Source of the DNA: Chlamydomonas sphaeroides
Taxonomy: Eukaryota > Chlorophyta > Chlorophyceae > Chlamydomonadales > Chlamydomonadaceae
Length of the DNA stretch: 64,000 bases
Reading direction: 5' to 3'
Assembly: GCA_001662425.1 (NCBI GenBank)
Contig: BDDC01000374.1
Location: 1,779-65,778 of the forward strand
Both the position numbers and the translations under genes were made by a program. Of the stretch, positions 34,298-44,100 are shown in pieces; positions within the stretch are counted from its first letter, which is position 1; each line of letters starts with the position of its first letter. A model generated the notes under the pieces. It had not been told where the DNA came from. It saw only the letters and a program-made list of their open reading frames with translations, and did no database searches.

Positions 34298-35653
34298 GGC
34301 AATGTTTGACCAGCTCTGGTAGAGAGTATGTTGCTGGCCTGCAGGAAGAGCGGGAGACGCAACATGTAGCTGAATGCAAGTCGTGCAGCTTAGCCGCAGC
34401 CTTGCGAAACCCAAGTTAGCGAGTGCGGAACCCCAAATTAGACCCACCTCGCTTGCGCAACGACTGGAGCGCTGTTACATGGAAACATACATCTAACCGT
34501 GCGAGGTGAGGCAGCGCTTAGCGACGCGGTGCAATCTAACTGTTAATAGCACTCGGGCGCATTATGCCCCTTGCACTAGGCATGTTGCCACCACAGTATC
34601 AATCTGTGATACACAGGTGAGTGCACAAAGGCGGAGATGAGTTCTCGGCGTGTGTAACCCGCACGCCTCGGGGCGACCCAGCAGACCTCCCCTGGTACAG
34701 GCCGTGCGCGCTGCGTGACTGGTCTGTGGGTGTGTTTCCCTTGCAGAACGGTGTCCGTGTAGTGGGTTCGCCTAGACGCGTTTCGTGCATGTAGGGGCCA
34801 GGTACGGTATCCCACGGGAGCTTAAGTTCCCTTGCCCTTCTTACCAATCTGTTATCATCAACCCAGCTTACCAATATGCAATGCCGCTGTCCTATGGAAG
34901 CAGGCCCTATCAGGCCGCCGCTCGTGTGGTACGGTTGGGAAAATCTTGTGTGGGACGGTGTCTATGCGCGGGCGGGTGCACTGCGGGTGGAGTCGGGCCC
35001 CTTTCGGGGCTGGGTATGCTTGCACCAAATCTGTGCCCCGTCCTCGCGTAATGGTTATTTAGAACTCCAGAGCCAATAAGGATCTGCGATGCCACAGGAC
35101 GACAAGAGTGACGTGGAGGCTTGGCTAGGAGACGGATTTTAACATGGGACAGCTCCTTGGCCGGTGCCACTTGGTAACCCCGCCCCTGCCGTCGACAACA
35201 GCGCTGCTGCAAACCCTGCGCTTGAGCCTGACACGTACGGTAGACCCCCGCTTCGGCACGTCCGAGGAGCGTCACGGCAACCCCACTAAAAATCATCAAG
35301 AACCTCCAAAACTGCGACCCCGTTCGCCTTAATTTCCAACGCTGGGTTCAAACATGGGAGGCCCATTCCTCTAATTACTCTATCTGACATTAACGCCTTC
35401 GTCTGACACCCCCGCTCCTGCGCTGCAACACCGAGCTCCACAACACCGAGCCCCGCCAGCCTCGAGTGGGCAGGCATTGCTCTGACTGGACGGACAACCC
35501 CGCCCGCACCGATGTGCGCAGCAGCACATGAAGACACGAGAGGAAGGACCACATGCGCAGTACATGCGCAGACGGGCGCTGTTGCTGCCAGTGGGTCACA
35601 CCACCCGGCTGGCTGCTCACGCACGTCGTCATAACAAATTCACGTTGGCCCCA
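34298..35653. other. Intergenic between paralogues C and D
   Basis: 1.36 kb of mixed composition. The GGAGACGGAT block at about 35129 matches one in the A/B spacer. The leader just before the C start shares TTGCTGGCCTGCA with the leader of D (TTGCCGGCCTGCA). No gene is seen. Confidence 0.5.
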
Positions 35654-38600
35654 CTACAGCCGCTGCAGCGCCGCCCCTGCCACAGTCAAGAATGCACCCC
35701 TTGCATTGCCAGCCGCCTCCGCGCCCGGGCCCACACGCAGCTCCGCAGGCGCTGACGGCGCCGGCTTGCTGCCATCCCGCCACTCGCCCCTGGCCGCGTT
35801 GAATCCCGTCCCGCTGTTGCCGGACGCCTTGCACAAAGGGCCCAGCAGCATGCGCGACCCGGGGTCCTCGCAGCAGTAGCCGTTGCCGCCGTTGCCGCGC
35901 GATTCCAGGCCGCCGGCCGGTGCCGTTAGGCAGCCGCCGTCGGAGCAGAGGAAGCCGTCGCTGCCGTTGCCCTCGGCTGTGGCCACTCCACTGAACGCGA
36001 CTGCTCCTCCCATCGCCGCCCAGCCCGCGGCGCTGTTGTGCGCCGCTGTGCTGCCCGCCTCCGCCTCCAGCCGCCCGCCCAACTGCGCCACAAAGCCGTG
36101 CTGCGAGTTGTGCTCCGAGCGGCAGCCCGCCGCCACGCGCACAAACACCTTGCGGCCGCTGGACATGAAACCAGTGGAATTGGAGCGCGCCACACAACCC
36201 TTCCCTGCCGTCAGGTACACGTTGAGTCCGCGCCCGTCATAGCCGTCCTCGGGCATACTCGCAAGAAAGCCGTACTTGCACTTTGAAGCGCTGCAACCCC
36301 GCGCGTTGATTTTGCTGCCGTGCCCGACTGCCGCAAAGCCCGCCTCCCGGAAGCGGCTGCACCTCGTGTCCACTGCGACCACGAAGCTGACGTGGCTGCC
36401 GCCACCGCAGCAGGTGATGCCGCACTGCGCGCGGCGGCCGCCGGCAAAGGAGCAGCCCGTCAGGCTGGCGCTGGCGCCGTCTCGCACCAGAAGGCCGTCA
36501 AGCACCAGGGGGCTCCTCATGTTGGGGCCGGAGGCGGCCGCCGCCACGGTGACGGTGCAGGCGTGCAACACGAGCCGGCTGCCCAGGCCTCGCACGGTGA
36601 GCGCGTGGTAGGCGCCCTCCGGCGGCTCTTCGGGCGTCAGCGCGCCGCGCACCTCGATGCCAATGTTCTCCAGCCGGGCGCCGGCGCCGTCGGCCAGGGC
36701 CACGCCGAACCCGTCCAGCTTGCCGTTGCGCAGCCGCAGGCTCCGGGGCCCAAGGTTGTTGGGGTCGCGGAACACGGGCGGCACGGTCAGCACCTTGACC
36801 CGGGCGGCGCCGGCCGACACGGTGCCGCCGCACAGGTCGACGATGAAGCTGTCGCGCTTTTTGGCCGTTCCGCCACCGCGGCGGCCAACCGCGGCGGCCT
36901 GTTCATCAAGCAGCGCCTGCAGCTCCTGCAGAGTCGTGGGCGGCGGCGGGGAGGCCGCGGGTGCGCTGCCGCCTGCACCTTGGCCGTCTGCGCCCGAGCC
37001 GCCAGCAGGCGGTTTGGCGTCGCGCGCAGACTGCAGCGCCGTGCGTGCGGCCGCAGGGGGGCTGCCTGCGGCCAGGGGCTGCGCTGCTGGGTGGGTCTGG
37101 GGCGGCCCGAGCGACGGCGGCGCGGCTGCAGGCCCCTCCTGGGCCCCAGCGCCCCTGGGCCCTCCAGCGGCCCCGCCAGCTGCCCTGCCGCCAGGCGCGG
37201 GCTCATCGACCGGCTCATCGACCGGCGAAGTGCAGGGCCCAGCGCCGACTGCTGCGGCGCCGCCCAGCACAGGGCCAGGGCGCGGCGGCGACGGCGGTCC
37301 GCCCTCGTCCGCTGGCGGGGTCTTGACCGCTGACACCGAGGGCTGGCCCGGCTGCGGGCCCTGGGGCTGCGCCTGCCCTGCAGCTGCGGGCCCCTGGCTG
37401 GGCCCGGGCTGTGCGGGGCCGTCGGGGGCAGCGGCGCCACGGCCCGAGCCTTCCCGCGCCACGCGAGCTCGCTTGGCCGACGGCGCGCCATCCGGGCCCG
37501 TGGAGGCACTGGGCGCTGCTGCAGAGCCCTGCTTGGGTCCTTTGCTGCGCTGCTGACCAGGGCGCTGTCCGTCCACAGCCTGCTTAACGTCACCCGAGCT
37601 GGCGGCTGGGCCAGCTGCATCCTCCGCCGGCTTGCAGCCGCCAGCAGGGCCCTCGCCCTCCACAGCGCGGGTTGCTTCATCCGTTGGCTGCTGCACCAAC
37701 CGGCTCCGCTTGCCGGTCGTCGCCTTTGCGCTGCGGTGCGCTGTCGCTTCTGCCAGCTGCTGCCGCACCTGCTGCAGCTCGTCCAGCACCGCAGCAGCGC
37801 GGCGCTCCGCCTCAGCGGCGCCGTCGCTGGCCTCAGCGGCGCGGCGCTCCGCCTCCGCCAGGCGCTGCCGCTGGCCCTCCCGCTCAGCGGCCAGCTGCAC
37901 TCGCGCGGCCTCCGCCTCCGCCAGCTGCCGTCGCAGCTGCCCCAGCTCGCCGGTCGCCTCCCCTGCGCGGCGCTCCGCCTCCGCCAGGCGCTGCGACACG
38001 GAGATCCGCTCAGCCGCCAGCCGAGCCCGAGCGGCCTCGGCCTCTGCCAGCTGGGCCAGCAGCACACTGCGCTTCTCCCGTGCCGCACCCTCCCGGGCTA
38101 CGCGGGCGCGCTTGGGCACCGGCGCGCCATCCGGACCCGTGGGCCCGGCCGCAGCGTTGGGCTCGGCGGCCGCGGTCGCTTGACCCGCATGCTGCCTCCG
38201 CCGCCGTGCGCCCTGGGCAGCCGGCGACGGCGCGCTGTCCTGCCCGGCGTCGGCAGCTGCGGCAGCTCCGGAAGCGGGCTGCTGCGCTGCAAAGGGGCTG
38301 CCGGAGGGGCCAGGGCCGGCGCCGTGCGAGGGCGTGTGCTGGCGTGGCTGCCGCTGCCTCGCGGTCCCCTCAACCGCCTGCGGTTGCGCTCCCGTGGCTT
38401 GCTGCGGCTCTCGGGGGCCTTCCGCCGCTGCAGGCTGCTGCCGCGCCCTCCGCAGCTTGCTAGCCGCCGCAGCGGAGCAGGCCTCGGCTGCGGCGGCGCG
38501 GCCTTCCGCCTCAGCGGCGCGGCGCTCCGCCGCTGCCAGCTGCTGCCGCGCCTGACCCTGCTCGCCACCAACCCCAGCCAGCTGCATCCTCAGCCCATTC

Positions 38601-40519
38601 CGCTCCGCACTGGCAGCGGCCAGCTGATGCCGCACGTCCTGGAGCTGGCGGGCCGCCTCAGCGGCGCGGCCGTCGGCCTCGCCAGCGCGGCGCTCCGCGT
38701 CCGCCAGGAGCTGCCGGGACTTCAGCTTGGCCTTTTTTAACTTCACTCGCGCGGCCTCCGCCTTCACCAGCTCCTCTCGCACCTGCTCAAGTTGGCCGGC
38801 CGTCGCCGCAGCAACAGCTTCCGACCCCGCCAGGCGCTGCGACAACGTGTCTCGTTCCGCCGCCAGCTGCGTCCGTGCGGCCTCAGCTTTGGACTGCTCG
38901 CCGACCGCCACGGCGGCGTGGCGCTCTGCAGCCTCCTGCTGCCGCCGCGCCTGCCCCAGCTCACTCAGCGCTGTAGCAATGCGACGCTCTGCCTCGGCGG
39001 CGCGGCCTTCAGCCTCAGCGGCGTGAGCGCCGGCCTCAGTGCTGCAGCGCTCCGCCTCCGCCAGCTGCTGCCGGACCTGCCCCAGCTCGCCGGACGTCGC
39101 CGCAGCGGCGGCTTCCGCCTCCGCCAGGCGCTGCCGCTGGTCCTCCCGCTCAGCCGCCAGACGAGTAAATGCGGCCTCCGCCTCCGCCAGCTCCTGTCGC
39201 ACCTGCCCCAACTCAACAGCCGTCGCCGCAGCAACAGTTTCCGCTCCCGCCAGGCGCTGCAACAGGATATCACGCTCCGCCGCCAGCTGCGACCGTGCGG
39301 CCTCAGCTTTGGACTGCTCGCCGGTCACCTCAGCGGCGCGGCGCTCTGCAGCCTCCAGCTGCCGTCGCGCCTGACTGAGCTCGCTCAGCGCAGCAGCAGC
39401 GCGGCGCTCTGCCTCGGCGGCGTGGCCGTCAGCCTCAGCGGCCGTATCGCCAACTTCGATGCTGCGGCGCTCCGCATCCGCCAGCTGCTGCCGGACCTGC
39501 CCCAGCTCCCCGGCCGTCGCCGTCGCGACGGCCTTCGCCGCCTCCAGCTGCCGCCGCACCTCCCCCAGCTCATGAAGCGCCGCCGAAGTGCGGCGCTCAG
39601 CCCTGGCGGCGCGGTCGCGGGCCTCGGTGACAAGGCGCTCCGCCTCCGCCATGCGCGTCTGCTCGGCGGCCAGCTGCGTCCGTGCGGCCTCCGCCTCCGC
39701 CAGCTGCCGTCGCACTTGCCCCACCTCGCTAGTCGCCGCTGCAGCAACGCCCTCAGCCTTCGCCAGGCGCTGCGCAAAGATGATTCGCTCCGCTGCCAGC
39801 TGCGACCGCACGGCGGCTGCCTGGCCCTGCTCGCCGGCCGCCGCGGCAGTGCCGCCCCCGGTCGACGCCAGCTGCTGTCGAGCCTGGGTCAGCTCGCGGG
39901 TCACCTCATCGGTGTGGCGCTCTGCCGCCTCCAGCTGACGCCACGCCCGACCAAGCTCATCCTGCGCTGCGGCCGCGCGGCGCTCGGCCTCGGTGGCGCG
40001 GCGCTGAGTGTCCGCCAGGCGCTGCGCCTGGTCCGCCTGCTCTGCCGCCAGCCGCGTCCGTGCGGCCTCCGCCTCCGCCAGCTGGCCCGCCAGCTCACTG
40101 CGCTCCTCCTGGGAAGTGCCGAGCTGCGCGCGCAGGCCTTGCCGCTCTGCTGCCGCAGCCTCCGCCATACGCCGCCACTGGCCCTCCAGATCCTCCCGCG
40201 CCGTGCGGAAAGTTTCGAGCTGCTGCCGCAGACCCACCAGCTGTGCTTCAAGGGCAGCCCGGTCCGCAGCAGCTGCCTCGGACTGTAGCCGGAATGAGTT
40301 GCGCTCTGCAATAGCGGCGTCGAGCAGCGCTTGCAGGTTGCTCGCGGCGCCGGCGTGCTGCCGGAGAGCCGTAAGCTGCCGCTGCAGCTCGTCCCGTTGC
40401 GACTGCATATCCGCAAGGCGCTCCTCGGCATTCATCGCAAGGTCCAACGCACGAAGTTCGGCAACGACAGCTCGTCGCTCGGCCTGCAAACGCGCCCGCC
40501 GATCCTTCAGCTGCTCCAT
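35654..40519 (-). CDS. Paralogue D: enlarged coiled-coil / beta-helix protein, 1621 aa
   Basis: One open frame of 4.9 kb with no intron, starting at MEQLKDRRARLQ (aligned with the other copies) and ending in LQRL. Residues 1 to about 690 are a very long coiled coil of Ala/Glu/Arg cassettes, nearly all multiples of seven residues. A linker has a first basic motif (PKRARVAREG, near residue 805). A second, shorter coil (about 815-930) follows, then a second linker with AKRARVAREG (near 1018) and VKTPPADEGG. The beta-helix-like domain runs from about 1195 to 1621. The coil-linker unit is therefore present twice, while A-C have it once. The protein may be a filamentous or scaffold molecule with nuclear-targeting-like motifs. 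I know of no named family with this order. Confidence 0.87.
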   Translation of the reverse strand: MEQLKDRRARLQAERRAVVAELRALDLAMNAEERLADMQSQRDELQRQLTALRQHAGAASNLQALLDAAIAERNSFRLQSEAAAADRAALEAQLVGLRQQLETFRTAREDLEGQWRRMAEAAAAERQGLRAQLGTSQEERSELAGQLAEAEAARTRLAAEQADQAQRLADTQRRATEAERRAAAAQDELGRAWRQLEAAERHTDEVTRELTQARQQLASTGGGTAAAAGEQGQAAAVRSQLAAERIIFAQRLAKAEGVAAAATSEVGQVRRQLAEAEAARTQLAAEQTRMAEAERLVTEARDRAARAERRTSAALHELGEVRRQLEAAKAVATATAGELGQVRQQLADAERRSIEVGDTAAEADGHAAEAERRAAAALSELSQARRQLEAAERRAAEVTGEQSKAEAARSQLAAERDILLQRLAGAETVAAATAVELGQVRQELAEAEAAFTRLAAEREDQRQRLAEAEAAAAATSGELGQVRQQLAEAERCSTEAGAHAAEAEGRAAEAERRIATALSELGQARRQQEAAERHAAVAVGEQSKAEAARTQLAAERDTLSQRLAGSEAVAAATAGQLEQVREELVKAEAARVKLKKAKLKSRQLLADAERRAGEADGRAAEAARQLQDVRHQLAAASAERNGLRMQLAGVGGEQGQARQQLAAAERRAAEAEGRAAAAEACSAAAASKLRRARQQPAAAEGPREPQQATGAQPQAVEGTARQRQPRQHTPSHGAGPGPSGSPFAAQQPASGAAAAADAGQDSAPSPAAQGARRRRQHAGQATAAAEPNAAAGPTGPDGAPVPKRARVAREGAAREKRSVLLAQLAEAEAARARLAAERISVSQRLAEAERRAGEATGELGQLRRQLAEAEAARVQLAAEREGQRQRLAEAERRAAEASDGAAEAERRAAAVLDELQQVRQQLAEATAHRSAKATTGKRSRLVQQPTDEATRAVEGEGPAGGCKPAEDAAGPAASSGDVKQAVDGQRPGQQRSKGPKQGSAAAPSASTGPDGAPSAKRARVAREGSGRGAAAPDGPAQPGPSQGPAAAGQAQPQGPQPGQPSVSAVKTPPADEGGPPSPPRPGPVLGGAAAVGAGPCTSPVDEPVDEPAPGGRAAGGAAGGPRGAGAQEGPAAAPPSLGPPQTHPAAQPLAAGSPPAAARTALQSARDAKPPAGGSGADGQGAGGSAPAASPPPPTTLQELQALLDEQAAAVGRRGGGTAKKRDSFIVDLCGGTVSAGAARVKVLTVPPVFRDPNNLGPRSLRLRNGKLDGFGVALADGAGARLENIGIEVRGALTPEEPPEGAYHALTVRGLGSRLVLHACTVTVAAAASGPNMRSPLVLDGLLVRDGASASLTGCSFAGGRRAQCGITCCGGGSHVSFVVAVDTRCSRFREAGFAAVGHGSKINARGCSASKCKYGFLASMPEDGYDGRGLNVYLTAGKGCVARSNSTGFMSSGRKVFVRVAAGCRSEHNSQHGFVAQLGGRLEAEAGSTAAHNSAAGWAAMGGAVAFSGVATAEGNGSDGFLCSDGGCLTAPAGGLESRGNGGNGYCCEDPGSRMLLGPLCKASGNSGTGFNAARGEWRDGSKPAPSAPAELRVGPGAEAAGNARGAFLTVAGAALQRL

Positions 40520-41100
40520 GGCTGCTTCCAGGTGGTCCTGTAGGTGTTTTATTGCCGGCCTGCAAACCACGAACGGCGGCCGTGAGGCATCCTGGATAGC
40601 CGAAGCCTCGACGAAGCAAGCCACTTCAGTCACAGCGGAATAAGCAAAGCAACCACACCTCGCTCGTGCCACGACAGGGGACGCTGTGGATCACATATGA
40701 TACGGCTCAAGGGGCGAGGCGTTGCGGCCTGGTCGGAGGTGGTCTTGCGTATTATCATTTTCTGCTTGCAGGTTGATTTCGTTGTGAGATCTTAGTAGAG
40801 ACTAGAGAGGCGAGAATGCCCGGCAGCACACGAATCCCATAGTCATGGGCGTGTCCTGCATCCGCCCCTCCATTGCCCACGAACCGGAGGACTGCCCTCC
40901 GGGGTCCAGGTCGCCTTCCAATACTAACAGAGGAGCCGCCACCCCCAGGTAATCGGCGCCCCAATCAACAACGGATTCCTTGCCCGGCGTCAGTCCCGGC
41001 CATGCGGACGCGACACGTTCGGGATTCCTGCTCTCCTGAATGGCTCCAGGGCGCTGACCGCTACAATCACAGTGCACGGTACAGCTATCGTACGCGCCTT
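40520..41100. other. Intergenic: paralogue D promoter and channel gene 3' UTR
   Basis: 581 bp between two minus-strand genes. An AT-rich stretch (TTGCGTATTATCATTTTC) lies near 40744-40761. No RNA gene or repeat is seen. Confidence 0.45.
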
Positions 41101-44100
41101 TCATTTGTATTCCTCGTCCACGCCGGCCATTGTGACCAGGCCGCATCGCCCGCTCGAGCCGCTGCCTAAAAGCACGCCGCCGCCGCCGCCTGCTAGCTGC
41201 GCCACCGCCGCCTGCAGCTCGCAGCAGGTCTGCTGCAGAGCCGCGCACGTGCGCGTCAGCGCCGCCACCTGCGCCGCTAGCGCCGCCACCGGCTCCGCCA
41301 TCTCCGGCCCCGGCCGACACCGACTCCCGCCCGAGGGGCGCCCGCCCTCAGCACCCGAGCCGCTGCTGCTGACGTCGTCTTCGCTGCGCGACCCCGACCG
41401 CAGCTCCCCCGCGCCCGCCTCGCGGCCACGCCGCCCGTCGCGCCGGTGCCCGCACACGGCACCGTCCGACAGGCCGCCAAGCTCCGGCCCGAACCCTTCT
41501 CGCCCGGCCGCGGCCGCGGCCCCTGCGCCCCGCAGCCGCGCCACCGCGCGCACGGCTGGCGGCAGCCTGGGACCCGGGCTGGAGTGCGCGCTGGAGGCCG
41601 AGGGCTCACCCTCCAGGCCGCTGCGCTCCTTCCCCATGCCGCTCGTTGTCGTTGTCGACGCGGCGGCGGCGGCCGCCGCCACATCCGCAAACGATGGCGC
41701 ACCCCGGAGCGACCTGCTGGACTTGGCCGGAGCCAGCGAGGCCGCAGTGGTGAGGGCGCCAAAGGTCAGCGCGTCCCGCATGCCGGCCCCGTGTGGCCCC
41801 GCCGCCGCAGCGTCACCCAGGCCCACGCCAGGCTGGCCCGCGTGGCCCGCGGCGGGTCCGCCGGCGGCGGCGCCGCCGCCGCCGCCGCGCTTGTCGCCAG
41901 CGCCGCCGGCAGCCAGCGTGACTCTGAAGTGCGCCATGGCAGCGAGCAGCTCGGCCCGGGTGAAGGCGGGGCGGTTGGTGACACGAACCACGCGCGCCAC
42001 GGCGCCCCGCAGCGCGCGCACGCGGTCCACGCGGCCGCTCTGGCCGTACGTGAGGCCGCCGGCCGCAAAGTGGAAGGCGTGGAACGCCAGCCGCGCGCCA
42101 AAGTTGTAGGCCCCCGTCCAAGCCGTGAGGACGACGGCGATGGCGGTGGGGTACACGATCGCGCCGATGAGCACGAACAGCAGGAAGTAGAGCAGCCGAG
42201 CAAACAGGCCGCGCAGGGCGGGTAATTGCCGCGACAGTGCCGAGAGGACGGCGCTGCGGCGGCCCTTGCCAGCGGCGGCGGCGGTGCCGCCGCCGTCGGC
42301 GGCGTCGTGTAGCTTGCCGGCGGCGCCGTCACCGGCGCTGCCGGGGCGGCCGCCGCCGGGCGAAGGCGCGACGTAGCGCGACTTGCGGCCTACTGCGTTG
42401 CCCGAGTGTAGCAGCGCAAAGTGCAGCACGGCGAAGGGGGTGAGCGCGGCGGCGACGGAGCAGGAGCCGATGACGAGGAGCGGGTAGAGGGTGAGCAGGA
42501 AGACGAGGTAGCCCAGCTCGCCCTTGCCGGTGGGGAAGCTGCGGGGTAGGTGGCGGGGGAGGCAGGGATGTGACACGGGGAGAGGGGTGTATGATGAGAG
42601 AGGAGAGGAGACACGGACAGAGAGCATCTAGGGGCCGCAGGGGGGCGCAAGGGGCCGCAGGGGGGCGCAAGGGGAGTTTGATCCGTGTCACGCCAGCCCA
42701 AACCAGACTGCAGGGCAGGGAAGAGTGGAGGGGAGAATGGCCACAGACTCAACCGCCGGCCGGGGGCCCGAGCGGCGGCATTAACAGGCTGAGCCGGGCG
42801 GGTGGGGTGACCGCCACCGAGCACCGATCACCCCACTGCCGGGACACACGGCGTACCGCGTCTGGTCGTCGATGGCGGCGCTGCCGTCGAAGGGCAGGCA
42901 GCCGTAGCGCTCGCGCAGCAGCCAGCCGGGCACCTTGGGTCGCGTGCCGCCGCCCATCCAGAACAGCGCCACCTGCAGCCCACACGCGGCGGGGAATGCG
43001 CAGGGGCGAGCGGGGGCGGGGGCGGGGAGCTCACACGGGCGAGTGGCGGGGATGCACCGGCTCGCTGCCAACGTGCCCAGCGGCCTGGCCTCGCACTCCA
43101 TCCCACACGGCCCACCCCAGCCAAACCACCGCCCCGAGCCCCCGAGCCCCCGAGCCCCCCAGCCCACCTGCACCAAGCTGACGGGCGCCCCCGCCCAGTT
43201 GCTGGCCACCAGGCCCTGCCAGTGCTCCACAAACACAGCCTGCGAGCCACACGGCACCGGTGGGCCGGAGGGGGCCGCAGGGGTGGGCCCGGCCCTCGCG
43301 CGATGCCCACGGACCCCCGCCCCCCTGTGCCTCCGCCCTGGCCCGTACGCGTACGCAACGCGCCCCGACCTGGGCCTCCCCACTGCCGCCCCCCCCCCCC
43401 CCCCCCCCCCCANNNNNNNNNNNNNNNNNNNNNNNNNNNNNNNNNNNNNNNNNNNNNNNNNNNNNNNNNNNNNNNNNNNNNNNNNNNNNNNNNNNNNNNN
43501 NNNNNNNNNNNNNNNNNNNNNNNNNNNNNNNNNNNNNNNNNNNNNNNNNNNNNNNNNNNNNNNNNNNNNNNNNNNNNNNNNNNNNNNNNNNNNNNNNNNN
43601 NNNNNNNNNNNNNNNNNNNNNNNNNNNNNNNNNNNNNNNNNNNNNNNNNNNNNNNNNNNNNNNNNNNNNNNNNNNNNNNNNNNNNNNNNNNNNNNNNNNN
43701 NNNNNNNNNNNNNNNNNNNNNNNNNNNNNNNNNNNNNNNNNNNNNNNNNNNNNNNNNNNNNNNNNNNNNNNNNNNNNNNNNNNNNNNNNNNCCCGGGCCC
43801 CCGCCGCCGCTCGGGACCTGCTGGTAGGCGCTCTCGGGTCCGATCTTGTCCGGCTGGTACTTGAAGGACACGATGGCGATGAGCAGCGCCGACAGGCACA
43901 CCGTGGCCACCAGCGCCCACAGCACCACCAGCGCCTTGCCCAGCACCGCGTAGGCGGGCGGGCCCACGTCGTGCGAGTCGAACACGGAGAAGTCAAAGTC
44001 AGTGAGGAAGATGCGCAGCAGGAACATGAGCGTGTTGGGCAGGCTGTCAAAGTCCTGGGGGCGGGGCAGGGCCGGGGAGGGGTTTGTGGGGAAGGTTGGG

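Larger units (their letters stand above)
22859..40519 (-). repeat. Tandem array of four paralogous intronless genes (A-D)
   Basis: Four minus-strand genes stand head to tail with spacers of 1.1-1.9 kb. All start with a similar block (M-x-x-x-QERRARLQAE type, then AEERL and QRDELQ). All end with the same domain, whose hallmark is CGYCCEDPGSRML. The beta-helix part is the best conserved; coil and linker lengths vary from about 880 to 1620 residues in total protein. The spacers also share short blocks, such as GGGAGACGGAT at 26470 and GGAGACGGAT at 35129, each lying just downstream of a family member. The array therefore looks like repeated segmental duplication. Confidence 0.9.

Noticed and set aside
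38792..40288. 498-codon plus-strand frame rich in Leu, Arg and Gln
   Set aside because: Antisense image of the coiled-coil repeats of paralogue D.
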